From Acidimicrobiia bacterium (lineage in GTDB: Bacteria; Actinomycetota; Acidimicrobiia; Acidimicrobiales; Poriferisodalaceae), in contig JAJECP010000027.1 of assembly GCA_022821985.1 (NCBI GenBank), forward strand, positions 1 through 64,000: a stretch of DNA of 64,000 nucleotides, given 5' to 3'. The position numbers and the translations under genes were made by a program. The notes under the pieces are model-generated. The model was not told the DNA's origin. It searched no databases and saw nothing but the letters and a program-made list of their open reading frames with translations. Shown here one piece after another: positions 45,414-53,362 of this stretch; the first letter of the stretch is position 1; each line of letters begins with the position of its first letter.

Positions 45414-46343
45414 TCAGCCGGTGATGGCGTCGAGAGTTTCCTCGCTGGGAGCGAAGTAGAAGGAACCGGAGGCCGGGTTCGAGAAGTCGGTGATGGCGTC
45501 GCGCACGCCATTGGCATCGTCAAGCCCGTACATCCGGCGCAGGCGGCGCCGCAGCGGTGCCTGGTCCTTGCAGAACGCCATGAAGTACAGCCCCACGGTG
45601 CCGTCGTGGAATGCGTACGGCGTGGAGCGGCGGGCGATCTCGTTGATCTTGTCGCTGCCCTCGTTGCCATGGTTGCCGTCCGCGCGCAGCTCCACATGGC
45701 TCAGGTGGCTGTAGGGCTCCTGGCTGTCGGTCTTGTCGGTCTCGGGGAACTTCTTGCGCCCGAAATTCTTCTCCTGCTGCTCATCGGAGAGCGCGTTCCA
45801 GCCGTCGAGGTCGTGCACCCAGCGCTGGGCGATGATGTGGCTGCCGCCTGCGCCCGCGTCGCCGTCGGGCACGATGGCCACGGCGGGCTGGTCCTCGTCG
45901 GCGGGGTTGCCGGTGCCGTCCTTGAAGCCGGTCATGTCCAGCGAGTCGCCGTAGATGAACGTGGGCGTCTCACGAGCGACGGCCATGTGGCCCGCCAGGG
46001 CGGTACGGGCGTCGTACTGCGCCTTCCACACCTTGTCCTTGTCGTCGTGGTTCAGCCACAGCAACAGCTCTTCCTGTGTGCCCTTGGCTTCGCGCCCGGA
46101 GCCGTCCTCGGACTGGACGGTCACGTAGGCCTGGAAGTCGTCGGGCACGTCATCGGTCAGCTCCGGCAGCAGGCCCGGTCCGAAGCCGAGCGTCAGGTTG
46201 ATGCCCTGCGCGTCGCACGCAGCCCGCAGGTCGGCAAGGACGGACGTGACCACACCGAGATCCGCGCCCTCGACGCGGCTCAGGTGGACGTACCACTGGT
46301 TGGTGCCCATCTCGTTGAAGATGGCCTTCTGCGGCGTTGGCAT
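45414..46343 (-). CDS. Dyp-type (dye-decolorising) haem peroxidase
   Basis: 309 residues from ATG 46343, with AAGGAG 8 bp upstream. Distal haem motif GFKDGTGNP contains the G-x-x-D-G signature (catalytic Asp), and WVHDLDGWNAL and SHVELRA contain candidate proximal and ligand residues; the family uses His as axial ligand. There is no Tat signal, so it is probably cytoplasmic. The open frame extends upstream to 47516 but overlaps the divergent AhpD-like gene, so I use the internal start. It reduces H2O2 with organic donors and is divergent from the AhpD-like selenoprotein candidate. Confidence 0.85.
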   Translation of the reverse strand: MPTPQKAIFNEMGTNQWYVHLSRVEGADLGVVTSVLADLRAACDAQGINLTLGFGPGLLPELTDDVPDDFQAYVTVQSEDGSGREAKGTQEELLLWLNHDDKDKVWKAQYDARTALAGHMAVARETPTFIYGDSLDMTGFKDGTGNPADEDQPAVAIVPDGDAGAGGSHIIAQRWVHDLDGWNALSDEQQEKNFGRKKFPETDKTDSQEPYSHLSHVELRADGNHGNEGSDKINEIARRSTPYAFHDGTVGLYFMAFCKDQAPLRRRLRRMYGLDDANGVRDAITDFSNPASGSFYFAPSEETLDAITG

Positions 46344-46556
46344 CTGTGCTCCTTGAGGGGTTCGATGGTGCAAGCGAGAGCGACCCCGCCGCGCAGCCCG
46401 AGCGGCGACACGGCGAGATTGCGGGGCTGATCGTAGGCCAACCGGAACGGCGCGCGCACCGCCGGTTCCCGCTCTTCGAACGGGCCGCTGTGTGGCTGTT
46501 CCGCGTGTGCCAGCATGTGGCCACCGACACTGTCCCCGGCCAGCGGAGATCCGGCT

Positions 46557-47672
46557 ATGAGCATCGCAGCGCCACAGCGCACGTATGACACTGAGCTGCC
46601 TATTCGGGATGATCTGGGAGCTGCGCATGGCGAGATCGCGGCCCGCTGGTCGAGGCCCGGCACCTGGTGGACCGGCGAGCAGCGTGCCGAGATCGTGCGG
46701 CAGGTGCGCGCCGCCCGGGACCATCGCGCCGACGATGGCAGCGTGCTGCCGCCGTGGGTGCAGCCCAGCAGCATCGAGGGCCTCGTCGATGCTGACGGCC
46801 CGCTGCGGGCCGCTGCAGTCGATGCGGTCTGGCGCATCACCAACCACCCGGGAACGCTGACCGGAGACTGGTACCAGTCGATCATCGAACGCGGCGTCGA
46901 CCCGCTGGCCTATGTGGAGCTGGTGGGGCTGGTGGCGCAGTCCAATTGCGTCGATCGCTTCGCCGACGCGCTGGAGCTGCCGCGCATCGAACTGGACGAG
47001 CCCGCCGACGGCCCGCCGGGGCGGGAAGGCGCGCCTGCGGCCGTGAAGTACCACTGGGTGCCCACTGCCGACATCAAGATGCCGAACGTCATCAAGGCGC
47101 TCAGCGCCGTGCCGGCGGAGAACGAGGCGCTGTTCATCCTCTCCGACGCCCAGTACGTGCCCATGGAGCGTGTGCGCGGCGATGTGGTGTCCGACCGCAA
47201 CTCGCTCACCCGGCCCCAGATCGAGGTGCTCGCAGCGCGGACATCGAAGCTCAACGAGTGCTTCTACTGAACGTCCGCCCACGCGATGCTGCTCGGTCTG
47301 AGCGGCCAGAACAAGGACATGGATGTCAGCTACGAAGCCGTCAACGGCTCCGGCGATGGCGACGGCGGTGTGCCCCACGGCGCGCTGCTGGCGCGCTTGG
47401 CCGAGGCGATGTGGGAAGGAGACCGCGAAGCCACGGCTGCGGCGCGAGCCGCGGTGGTCGACGCCGCGGGCGCCGACGTGATGGTCGATGCCGTGGCGGT
47501 CAGCGCCAACTTCCACATGATGACCCGGGTCGCCGACGGCACCGGCACCCCGCTGGATCCAGGCACCTACGACATGTCGGCGCCGGTGCGCGAGGCCTGC
47601 GATCTCAACGGGTTCGTGTCGCGCCGCGATCCCCAGGGCGACCGCCAGACCGCCCAGGGAGCGTCGAGCTGA
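46557..47672 (+). CDS. AhpD-like (carboxymuconolactone decarboxylase fold) protein, predicted selenoprotein with in-frame TGA
   Basis: From ATG 46557 (GGAG 8 bp upstream) the frame runs to TGA 47268-47270 after ...SKLNECFY, then continues in the same frame for 134 codons (NTSAHAMLLGLSGQ... is wrong only at the stop) to a second TGA ending at 47672. Reading the first TGA as Sec gives 371 residues with C-F-Y-U-T-S-A-H at about 235-242, i.e. C-x-x-U-x-x-x-H. AhpD-family proteins carry C-x-x-C-x-x-x-H at this site, so Sec replaces the resolving or attacking Cys. A hairpin with loop GGUCU follows at 24 nt. The N-terminal half is a second CMD-like segment without the Cys pair. The likely role is thiol-peroxide reduction or a related redox step. 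Annotation software would report two truncated genes (46557-47270 and 47286-47672). Confidence 0.8.
47268..47306 (+). promoter_or_regulatory. Predicted Sec codon (UGA) and bacterial SECIS hairpin
   Basis: UGA is at 47268-47270. Twenty-four nucleotides later the loop GGUCU (47295-47299) is closed by a 7-bp stem, GCUGCUC (47288-47294) with GAGCGGC (47300-47306), including one G-U pair. The E. coli fdhF SECIS, which recruits SelB, has the same GGUCU loop sequence, 18 nt after its UGA. Loop size, leading GG and distance fit what I recall of the bacterial SECIS consensus. It is coding sequence at the same time. Confidence 0.75.
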
Positions 47673-47705
47673 CTGTCCGGCGCCGTCTCGATCTCCGTCT
47701 CGATC

Positions 47706-49505
47706 TCAGGATCTGAAGCGCTTGGTGGGCAGGTGCGGGCCGATGTAGCCCACATGCACCTTGCCGGTGTTGCGGCCGGTGTCGTCGTGAAAATAGAGCC
47801 GCGGCGCCAGCCCGCCGTTGGAGAGCTTGAGATGCGCCTCCATGACGATGTTGCCCGCGTCGCTGACTCGCGCCGACACCGGCATTTCCCGCAGGCGCCG
47901 CAGCTCGGATCTCCTCATCACCTCTTCGGACTCGCGCATCGCCAGCTTCTTCGAATTCGCGAACCACTTGCGCGGGTGCTTGCTCGACTTGCACCAGTCC
48001 CGGAAGTCGCCGAACTCGGCGCCCGAGTGGGCGTAGGCCTCCAGCGCGAGCAACCCGTCGAACACGCTGCGGGCCCATGACCGCGCCTCGATCGAGTTGT
48101 CGAGCTCCGCGACGTGCTGGTCGACCTCGGGCGGGATCTCGACCCGCACGAGGTTGGCTCGCGCCAGCTGCAGCGCATGGCTCACCGAAGTCACCGGCGG
48201 GTACTTCCTGCCCGCGGCATCCGTCACCATCGGGGTGCCGGCCTCGCCGACCCGGACCAGCATCTCCACCATCTGGTCCTCCTTGTCGATGAGCTTCTCC
48301 TGGAGTTCCTCGGTGCGGAGCTGCGCCAGCTCCAGCTCGTCCTGCATGTCGAGCACCTGCTGCGACATCTCGTCACGCTGATCCCGGGCTGCCTGTCGCT
48401 GCTCGCGCGTCTCGAACAACGCTTCCCACAGATCGTCGCGCTCGGATTCGAGCGCCTCGATGCGCTCGTGCAAGCCAGAGCCCGAGGCAAGCTCGGGTGC
48501 CCTGCGCTGGCTGCCGAGCTCGGCTTGGGAATGGCTGAACAGCGACGGCGGCTCGCGTTCGACCATGGCCAGGCTCAAGAGCTGGCTTGCCCAGCGGCCG
48601 GCTTGATGCGGGCTTGAACGCACCACTTCCTTGGCGAGCGTGCGGTGCCGGTGCGGCTCGTGCTCACCGGGCAGGTACAGCCGGGCCTCGCCGGGCTCGA
48701 GGTCCATCTCGCCGCCGATCAGGCGCTGGAACGGTGTCAGCGTTTCCAGCGGCATGACAAAGACGCGAGCCAAGCCGGCGACCTGCGACGCCGCGCTCTG
48801 CGCTCGCCGGGTCATGTCGCCCAGTGCCGTGCTCGGGTTGATGGGATCCCACGCCAGCACGAGGTACGGCACCGGTCGATCGGGCGACAGGACGGCATTG
48901 CGGATGGCCTTGGCGTGCTCAACATCGCGGACAGGAACCGGCGAGGTGGTGAGCGGTTCACGGCCGAGGTGAGGCCGTCCGCCCCGGCCGTGGGCGGTGT
49001 CGAGCAGGTCGGACACCAGCGACTCCGCTCCCGTCGAGCGGAGCTGGGCCCAGCGCGACTGCCCGGAGTCGGTACCGGGCGCAGCGGGGACCCCCGAGTC
49101 GGCCGCACCGAGGCTCCCCGGCGTCGCAGCGATATGAGGCGCCTCGACATCCACCCAGACCCAGGCTTCGCCCGCGCCGCTGAGCACCCGGATCGTGACC
49201 ACCGACCTGCCCAGTGCGGCGTGCTGTGTGAGCTCCAATGTCGTTGTCGTGACACCTCCGTTCGTCCGGGTCGCCCGCGTCAGGTCGACGCGGCTGCCGT
49301 TCTCCCGCGCGATGTGGCCGTCGTCGCCGCCATCGCCCTCGACGTCGGCCACGTCGAGATGCGGGTGCTGCGTCTGTGCCCAAGCTCGAAAGCTGCGGGC
49401 CACGTGCTTGTGCAGCCCGGCGCCCTCGTCCTCCCACATGACGCGGTAGATGACCTCGAGGGCAGCGAGATCATCGTCGGTCAGGTCGTGATCGTCCTCA
49501 AGCAC
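47706..49505 (-). CDS. Large protein with central coiled coil, function unknown
   Basis: 599 residues, no signal or membrane segment. The N-terminal third is acidic with a CBS/beta-like look (VVTIRVLSGAGEAWVWVDVE). Residues about 350-420 form a charged coiled coil (LHERIEALESERDDLWEALF, RDQRDEMSQQVLDMQDELEL). The C-terminal 150 residues are well structured (LVRVEIPPEVDQHVAELD, FRDWCKSSKHPRKWFANSKK) and end in KVHVGYIGPHLPTKRF, a closing motif that I have a sense of from uncharacterised actinobacterial proteins with defence-like contexts. I do not recognise a catalytic motif. It converges on the AhpD-like gene (33 bp gap). It could be a phage-defence or conflict protein, but there is no direct evidence. 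Confidence 0.6.
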   Translation of the reverse strand: MLEDDHDLTDDDLAALEVIYRVMWEDEGAGLHKHVARSFRAWAQTQHPHLDVADVEGDGGDDGHIARENGSRVDLTRATRTNGGVTTTTLELTQHAALGRSVVTIRVLSGAGEAWVWVDVEAPHIAATPGSLGAADSGVPAAPGTDSGQSRWAQLRSTGAESLVSDLLDTAHGRGGRPHLGREPLTTSPVPVRDVEHAKAIRNAVLSPDRPVPYLVLAWDPINPSTALGDMTRRAQSAASQVAGLARVFVMPLETLTPFQRLIGGEMDLEPGEARLYLPGEHEPHRHRTLAKEVVRSSPHQAGRWASQLLSLAMVEREPPSLFSHSQAELGSQRRAPELASGSGLHERIEALESERDDLWEALFETREQRQAARDQRDEMSQQVLDMQDELELAQLRTEELQEKLIDKEDQMVEMLVRVGEAGTPMVTDAAGRKYPPVTSVSHALQLARANLVRVEIPPEVDQHVAELDNSIEARSWARSVFDGLLALEAYAHSGAEFGDFRDWCKSSKHPRKWFANSKKLAMRESEEVMRRSELRRLREMPVSARVSDAGNIVMEAHLKLSNGGLAPRLYFHDDTGRNTGKVHVGYIGPHLPTKRFRS

Positions 49506-49608
49506 GGTTCCCCCACGTCGTCAATCCAAGCGAGGCGGCGCATCGCAACGCCATTCGCTGGAGCCGGTGGGGCCGGAACGCCGCTGTGGGCGCTTCCGGC
49601 CGCCATGG

Positions 49609-50145
49609 CTAGCTCTGTTCGTAGATGGGCGTGAGGAGGGCGCGGCCCAGTGTGGTGCCGAACATGTTGAAGCCGCAGATTGCCGGCGAGACGTTCTCGT
49701 CGATCGGCAGCGAGGCAACGCTCAGCGCGTGCACCGCGAACATGTAGCGGTGCGGGCCGTGGCCGGCCGGCGGCGCAGAGCCCAGGTAGCCGGACAGTCC
49801 GGCGTCGTTGCGAAGCTGCTTGGCACCGTCGGGCAGCCCGCTGCCTTCGCTGTCGCCGGCACCTGAGGTGAGCTCGGTGCATGACGCGGGAATGTCGAAC
49901 GCGACCCAGTGCCAGAAGCCGCTGCCGGTCGGCGCGTCGGGGTCGAAGCAGGTGACGGCGTAGCTCTGTGTGCCCTCAGGCGCGCCCGACCACGACAGAT
50001 GCGGGGATCGATCTTCGCCTCCGGCACCGAAAATGCCCGAGACCTGCGGCATCGGGAGCATCTGCCCCTCGGCGACGTCGTCGCTTCGCACCTCGAACGA
50101 CGCAACTGCAGGAAGGAAGTCATAGGGGCTGGGAGGTTGTGGCAT
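49609..50145 (-). CDS. PEBP/YbhB-YbcL family protein
   Basis: 178 residues from ATG 50145 (MPQPPSPYDFLP; the frame extends 21 residues further upstream without homology). It has the family pattern HLSWSGAPEGTQSYAVTCFD, PDAPTGSGFWHWVAFDIPA, GYLGSAPPAGHGPHRYMF and a closing FNMFGTTLGRALLTPIYEQS. Phosphatidylethanolamine-binding/Raf-kinase-inhibitor-like proteins are ubiquitous in bacteria with unclear roles. It is single. Confidence 0.85.
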   Translation of the reverse strand: MPQPPSPYDFLPAVASFEVRSDDVAEGQMLPMPQVSGIFGAGGEDRSPHLSWSGAPEGTQSYAVTCFDPDAPTGSGFWHWVAFDIPASCTELTSGAGDSEGSGLPDGAKQLRNDAGLSGYLGSAPPAGHGPHRYMFAVHALSVASLPIDENVSPAICGFNMFGTTLGRALLTPIYEQS

Positions 50146-50177
50146 GACGGGCGCCTTTCTGTTCGCTGACCGGACAG

Positions 50178-50207
50178 TTGACACTATTCGTTGCGCTGCG
50201 CTAGACA
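50178..50207 (+). promoter_or_regulatory. Possible sigma-70-type promoter
   Basis: TTGACA at 50178-50183 and TAGACA at 50202-50207, with an 18-bp spacer. It points toward the hairpin region and the sugar locus, though 230 bp before the GH13 start. The -10 box is imperfect. Confidence 0.35.
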
Positions 50208-50222
50208 AGCCGTGTGTTCACC

Positions 50223-50351
50223 GCTCGGGGTGTGATCCCCGAGCCGCACATCACACAACCCAAACTGACAGACCAAGGACCGGCCCGCTTCGGCGGGTCG
50301 GTCTTTGGGTTACACAGTCCGGCCCGCTTCGGCGGGTCGGTCTTTGGGTTA
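50223..50351. terminator. Three hairpins: one GC stem and two tandem UUCG-loop terminator-like units
   Basis: GCTCGGGG/CCCCGAGC with loop TGTGAT (50223-50244). Then two nearly identical hairpins, ACCGGCCCGC-TTCG-GCGGGTCGGT (50279-50302) and the same at 50318-50341. Each is followed by CTTTGGGTTA, making a 33-bp direct repeat with a 39-bp period. They separate the PEBP gene from the sugar locus. Tail U-runs are short, so termination is likely but not certain. Confidence 0.6.
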
Positions 50352-50378
50352 TAGGGACGGGCTCACGGCGGGCCATGC

Positions 50379-50392
50379 CGCAAACGGTTACA
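50379..50392. promoter_or_regulatory. LacI-type operator upstream of GH13 gene
   Basis: CGCAAACGGTTACA matches the LacI-family core N-G-x-A-A-x-C-G-x-T-T-x-C-x. It lies 44 bp upstream of GTG 50436. Related sites lie at 53303 and 61952. Confidence 0.6.
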
Positions 50393-50435
50393 GACACGCG
50401 GCAGACTGACGGTCGACCAACGACCGGAGGTGGCC

Positions 50436-52136
50436 GTGACGCGCTGCAGCCCCGCATCAGCCACAGACAGCCTCCGGCGCTGGTGGGCCGATGCCGTCGG
50501 CTACCAGGTGTACGTGCGCTCCTTCGCCGATTCTGACGACGACGGGGTGGGCGACCTCGGCGGGGTGATCGCCAGGCTCGACTACCTGGCGCGCCTCGGC
50601 GTGGATTTCGTCTGGATCACGCCCTTCTATCCCACGCCCGGCCATGACTGGGGCTACGACGTGGCCGACTACTGCGACGTCGACCCGCTCTTCGGCGACT
50701 TGGCCACGCTCGACCGGCTGGTGGCCGAAGCGCACGAGCGCGACATCCGCATCGTCACCGACCTCGTCCCGAATCACACGAGCAGCGACCACCGCTGGTT
50801 CCAAGCGGCGCTGGGCAACTCCGGTGCGGCCGACCGCGAGCGCTACCGCGACTACTACATCTGGCGCGATCCGGCATCCGACGGCGGCCCGCCGAACAAC
50901 TGGGTCGGCTATTTCGGCGGCCCAGCGTGGACCCTCGATCCTGACTCGGGCCAGTACTACCTGCACCTCTTCCTGCCCTCGCAGCCCGATCTGAACTGGC
51001 GCAACCCGACCGTCGCCGCCGAGTGGGACGACATCCTGCGCTTCTGGCTCGACCGGGGCGTCGACGGCTTCCGCGTCGACGTGGCAGGCGGCCTGGTGAA
51101 AGACGAGCAACTGCGCTCCAATCCGCAGCTGCAGCCCATCCCGGCGGGGGCCTCGCGCTGGGAGCAATGGGACTGCTTCGAGCACGTCCACGATGTGTTC
51201 CAGCCCGAGAGCCAAGACGTCTTCCGGCGCTGGCGCACCATCTGCGACGGCTACGGGGCCTTCCTGCACGGCGAGACGTACCACCTCGACCCGCGAGGCA
51301 TGGATGCGCTGCTGCCCGCCGACGGCATGCACGGCGGCTACTGGTTTGCGCCCATGCACATCGAGTGGGAGCCCGCGGAGATCCGCACGACGCTGAGCGC
51401 ACCCACCGGCGACCTGGCCGAACGGCTGCTGTGGGCAATGAGCAGCCACGACATGCCCCGAGCCCCCACCCGCTTCGCCCTGCGCAGTAACGCCGCCGGC
51501 GACGAACCGACCGCGCCGGACGGCTGGGGTGCCGCTCGCACGCTCGCGTTCAACGTGCTCGCTGCATTTCTGCCCGGCACCTTCGTGCTCTACCAGGGCG
51601 AGGAGCTCGGGCTGACCGACGGCGAGGTGGCGGTGGCCGACAAGCTCGACCCCGTCGGCCCCGACAGCGACGTGGGTGCCGGGCGAGACGGCTGCCGGAC
51701 GCCCATGCCGTGGGGCAGCGGCCCGCACAACGGCTTCTCCGACGCCGAGCCGTGGCTGCGGTCGACTGATCGCCCGCACGCCCACACGGCCGCAGCGCAG
51801 GACGGGGCTGCGCGCTCGTGGCTGGAGGCGTACCGCGAGCTGCTCGCTGTGCAGCGGGGTGCCCGCCACCACCTCGAAGCCGCCGGAGCAACCGTCACCT
51901 GGACCGACGGCGGCGACGGACCGATCATCTCGTACCGGCGGGGCGGCCTCATGGTGGCGGCCAACGTGGGCGACACGGCGTGCGACGTGCCGCTTGCGGC
52001 CGGTGCCACGCTGCTCTACGACTCGGCGACCGCCTGCCGTCACCCGGGCGCAGCCCCTACGGCCCCATCGGCGCAGGACAGGCCCGGCGGAGTTCACTTG
52101 TTGCCTCCCGCGAGCGCAGCGGTATGGCGGATCTAG
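50436..52136 (+). CDS. GH13 alpha-glucosidase / alpha-amylase-family glycoside hydrolase
   Basis: GTG 50436 follows GGAGG by 5 bp; an in-frame GTG at 50430 is the alternative. About 566 residues, cytoplasmic (no signal). Conserved regions: GVDFVWITPFYPTP, IVTDLVPNHTSSDH, GVDGFRVDVAGG (nucleophile Asp), FLHGETYHLD (acid/base Glu), AMSSHDMPR (stabilising Asp), then VLYQGEELGLTDG. The layout is that of oligo-alpha-glucosidases acting on imported disaccharides such as maltose, sucrose or trehalose. It overlaps the LacI gene start by 13 bp. It is the probable intracellular hydrolase for sugars brought in by the adjacent ABC transporter. Confidence 0.88.
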   Translation: MTRCSPASATDSLRRWWADAVGYQVYVRSFADSDDDGVGDLGGVIARLDYLARLGVDFVWITPFYPTPGHDWGYDVADYCDVDPLFGDLATLDRLVAEAHERDIRIVTDLVPNHTSSDHRWFQAALGNSGAADRERYRDYYIWRDPASDGGPPNNWVGYFGGPAWTLDPDSGQYYLHLFLPSQPDLNWRNPTVAAEWDDILRFWLDRGVDGFRVDVAGGLVKDEQLRSNPQLQPIPAGASRWEQWDCFEHVHDVFQPESQDVFRRWRTICDGYGAFLHGETYHLDPRGMDALLPADGMHGGYWFAPMHIEWEPAEIRTTLSAPTGDLAERLLWAMSSHDMPRAPTRFALRSNAAGDEPTAPDGWGAARTLAFNVLAAFLPGTFVLYQGEELGLTDGEVAVADKLDPVGPDSDVGAGRDGCRTPMPWGSGPHNGFSDAEPWLRSTDRPHAHTAAAQDGAARSWLEAYRELLAVQRGARHHLEAAGATVTWTDGGDGPIISYRRGGLMVAANVGDTACDVPLAAGATLLYDSATACRHPGAAPTAPSAQDRPGGVHLLPPASAAVWRI

Positions 52137-53200
52137 GCGAGGCATCGCTCGCCGGCAGGCCTGTGGCGCAAGCAGCCGGCGCCGGTTCCCCGGTCCGTAT
52201 CGGCGATGTCGCACGGGCGGCGGAGGTATCGACCGCAACCGTCAGCCGTGCGCTTCGCGGCCTGCCGCACGTGGCGACCGAAACACGGCAGCGAGTGCTC
52301 GCCGTGGCTGCCGAACTCGACTACCGGCCCAACCTGCCGGCCGCTCGGCTGGCCGCGGGAACCACCAACACCATTGCGGTGGCGGTGCCAGACCCGGCTG
52401 CCTGGTTCAACGCCACGATGGTGGGCGCACTGGGCCGTGAGATGACCGCTGCCGGGTATGACCTGCTGCTGTCAGGCGTCGCCAACCTCGACGAGCGGCA
52501 GCGCTTCATCGAGTTGAACGGCGTGAGATCGGGGCGGAGCGACGCAGTGGTGCTCGTCGACGTCGCTCTCGACGAGGCGGCTGCGGAAGCCTTCGTCGCC
52601 CAAGGCGGGCGCGCCGTGAGCGTCGGCTTTCGCACGAAGGCGCTGAGCTCGGTGACCATCGACAATGTGGCCGTCGGCAGCGACGCCACCCAGCTCCTGC
52701 TCCGGCACGGGCACCGACGCATCGGCCTGCTCAGCCTCGACAGCGGCGACTCGCTGAACTTCAGCATCCCCGCTCATCGAGCCCAGGGCTACGAACAGGC
52801 GCACGCCGAGGCTGGGCTCACGCCCGACCCGGCGCTGCGGGTGTCCACCAGCAACAGCTGGGCCGAGGCGCGCCGGGCGGCCCACGCGCTGCTGCAATCA
52901 GCCGAGCGTCCGAGCGCGATGTTCGCCATGTGCGATGAGCAGGCATTCGGCATCATGCTCGCCGCTCGTGATCTTGAACTGTGCATCGGGGAGGACCTGT
53001 CGGTGGTGGGGGTCGACGACCACGATCAGAGTCGCCTCGTGGGGCTGACCACCGTCAGGCAGCACGTTGCCAGGCAGGGAACGGTCGCCGCCGAACTGCT
53101 GCTGCGGATGCTCCAGCCGAGCGTCGAGCCCCCGCAGCACGTGCAGCTCGACACCGAGCTCATCATCCGGGACTCGGTGGGGCCGCCGAGCGTCGATTGA
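52124..53200 (+). CDS. LacI-family transcriptional repressor
   Basis: ATG 52124 lies inside the last codons of the GH13 gene, so translation is coupled. The helix-turn-helix is VRIGDVARAAEVSTATVSRA (about 25-44), the hinge YRPNLPAARLAAG contains the usual minor-groove segment, and the periplasmic-binding-fold effector domain follows with TVRQHVARQGTVAAELLLRML near the end. It probably represses the sugar locus through the palindromes at 50379, 53303 and 61952; the effector sugar is unknown. Confidence 0.9.
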   Translation: MADLGEASLAGRPVAQAAGAGSPVRIGDVARAAEVSTATVSRALRGLPHVATETRQRVLAVAAELDYRPNLPAARLAAGTTNTIAVAVPDPAAWFNATMVGALGREMTAAGYDLLLSGVANLDERQRFIELNGVRSGRSDAVVLVDVALDEAAAEAFVAQGGRAVSVGFRTKALSSVTIDNVAVGSDATQLLLRHGHRRIGLLSLDSGDSLNFSIPAHRAQGYEQAHAEAGLTPDPALRVSTSNSWAEARRAAHALLQSAERPSAMFAMCDEQAFGIMLAARDLELCIGEDLSVVGVDDHDQSRLVGLTTVRQHVARQGTVAAELLLRMLQPSVEPPQHVQLDTELIIRDSVGPPSVD

Positions 53201-53302
53201 GCACCAATCTGGGCGTTGATCTAGGCCGGAATCCGGCCCCCGCGTCGCACAGATGACGGAATGGCATGTTCAGCCGTCGCGCTAGGCTTCCGGCACGGTG
53301 AC

Positions 53303-53316
53303 TGCAAGCGCTTGCA
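53303..53316. promoter_or_regulatory. LacI-type operator, perfect 14-bp palindrome
   Basis: TGCAAGCGCTTGCA is a perfect palindrome with the central CG of LacI/CcpA-type operators. It lies 47 bp upstream of the binding-protein start and 102 bp downstream of the LacI stop. Confidence 0.8.
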
Positions 53317-53362
53317 ACGTCGACAACCGAATGGGCTTGCGACCCCTGAGGGAGGAACTCAC

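Noticed and set aside
45414-47516. A 700-codon frame that would extend the Dyp peroxidase upstream
   Set aside because: The first 390 codons overlap the AhpD-like gene on the other strand and have no family match; the clear family start with AAGGAG is at 46343.
47271-47672. A separate small gene starting at ATG 47286
   Set aside because: It is in frame with the preceding gene, has no ribosome-binding site of its own and completes the AhpD motif, so it is better read as the 3' half of one selenoprotein gene.
50223-50244. Possible tRNA in the gap before the sugar locus
   Set aside because: A GC hairpin is present but there is no T-loop GTTCRANNC, no anticodon arm and no CCA end, so it is not a tRNA.
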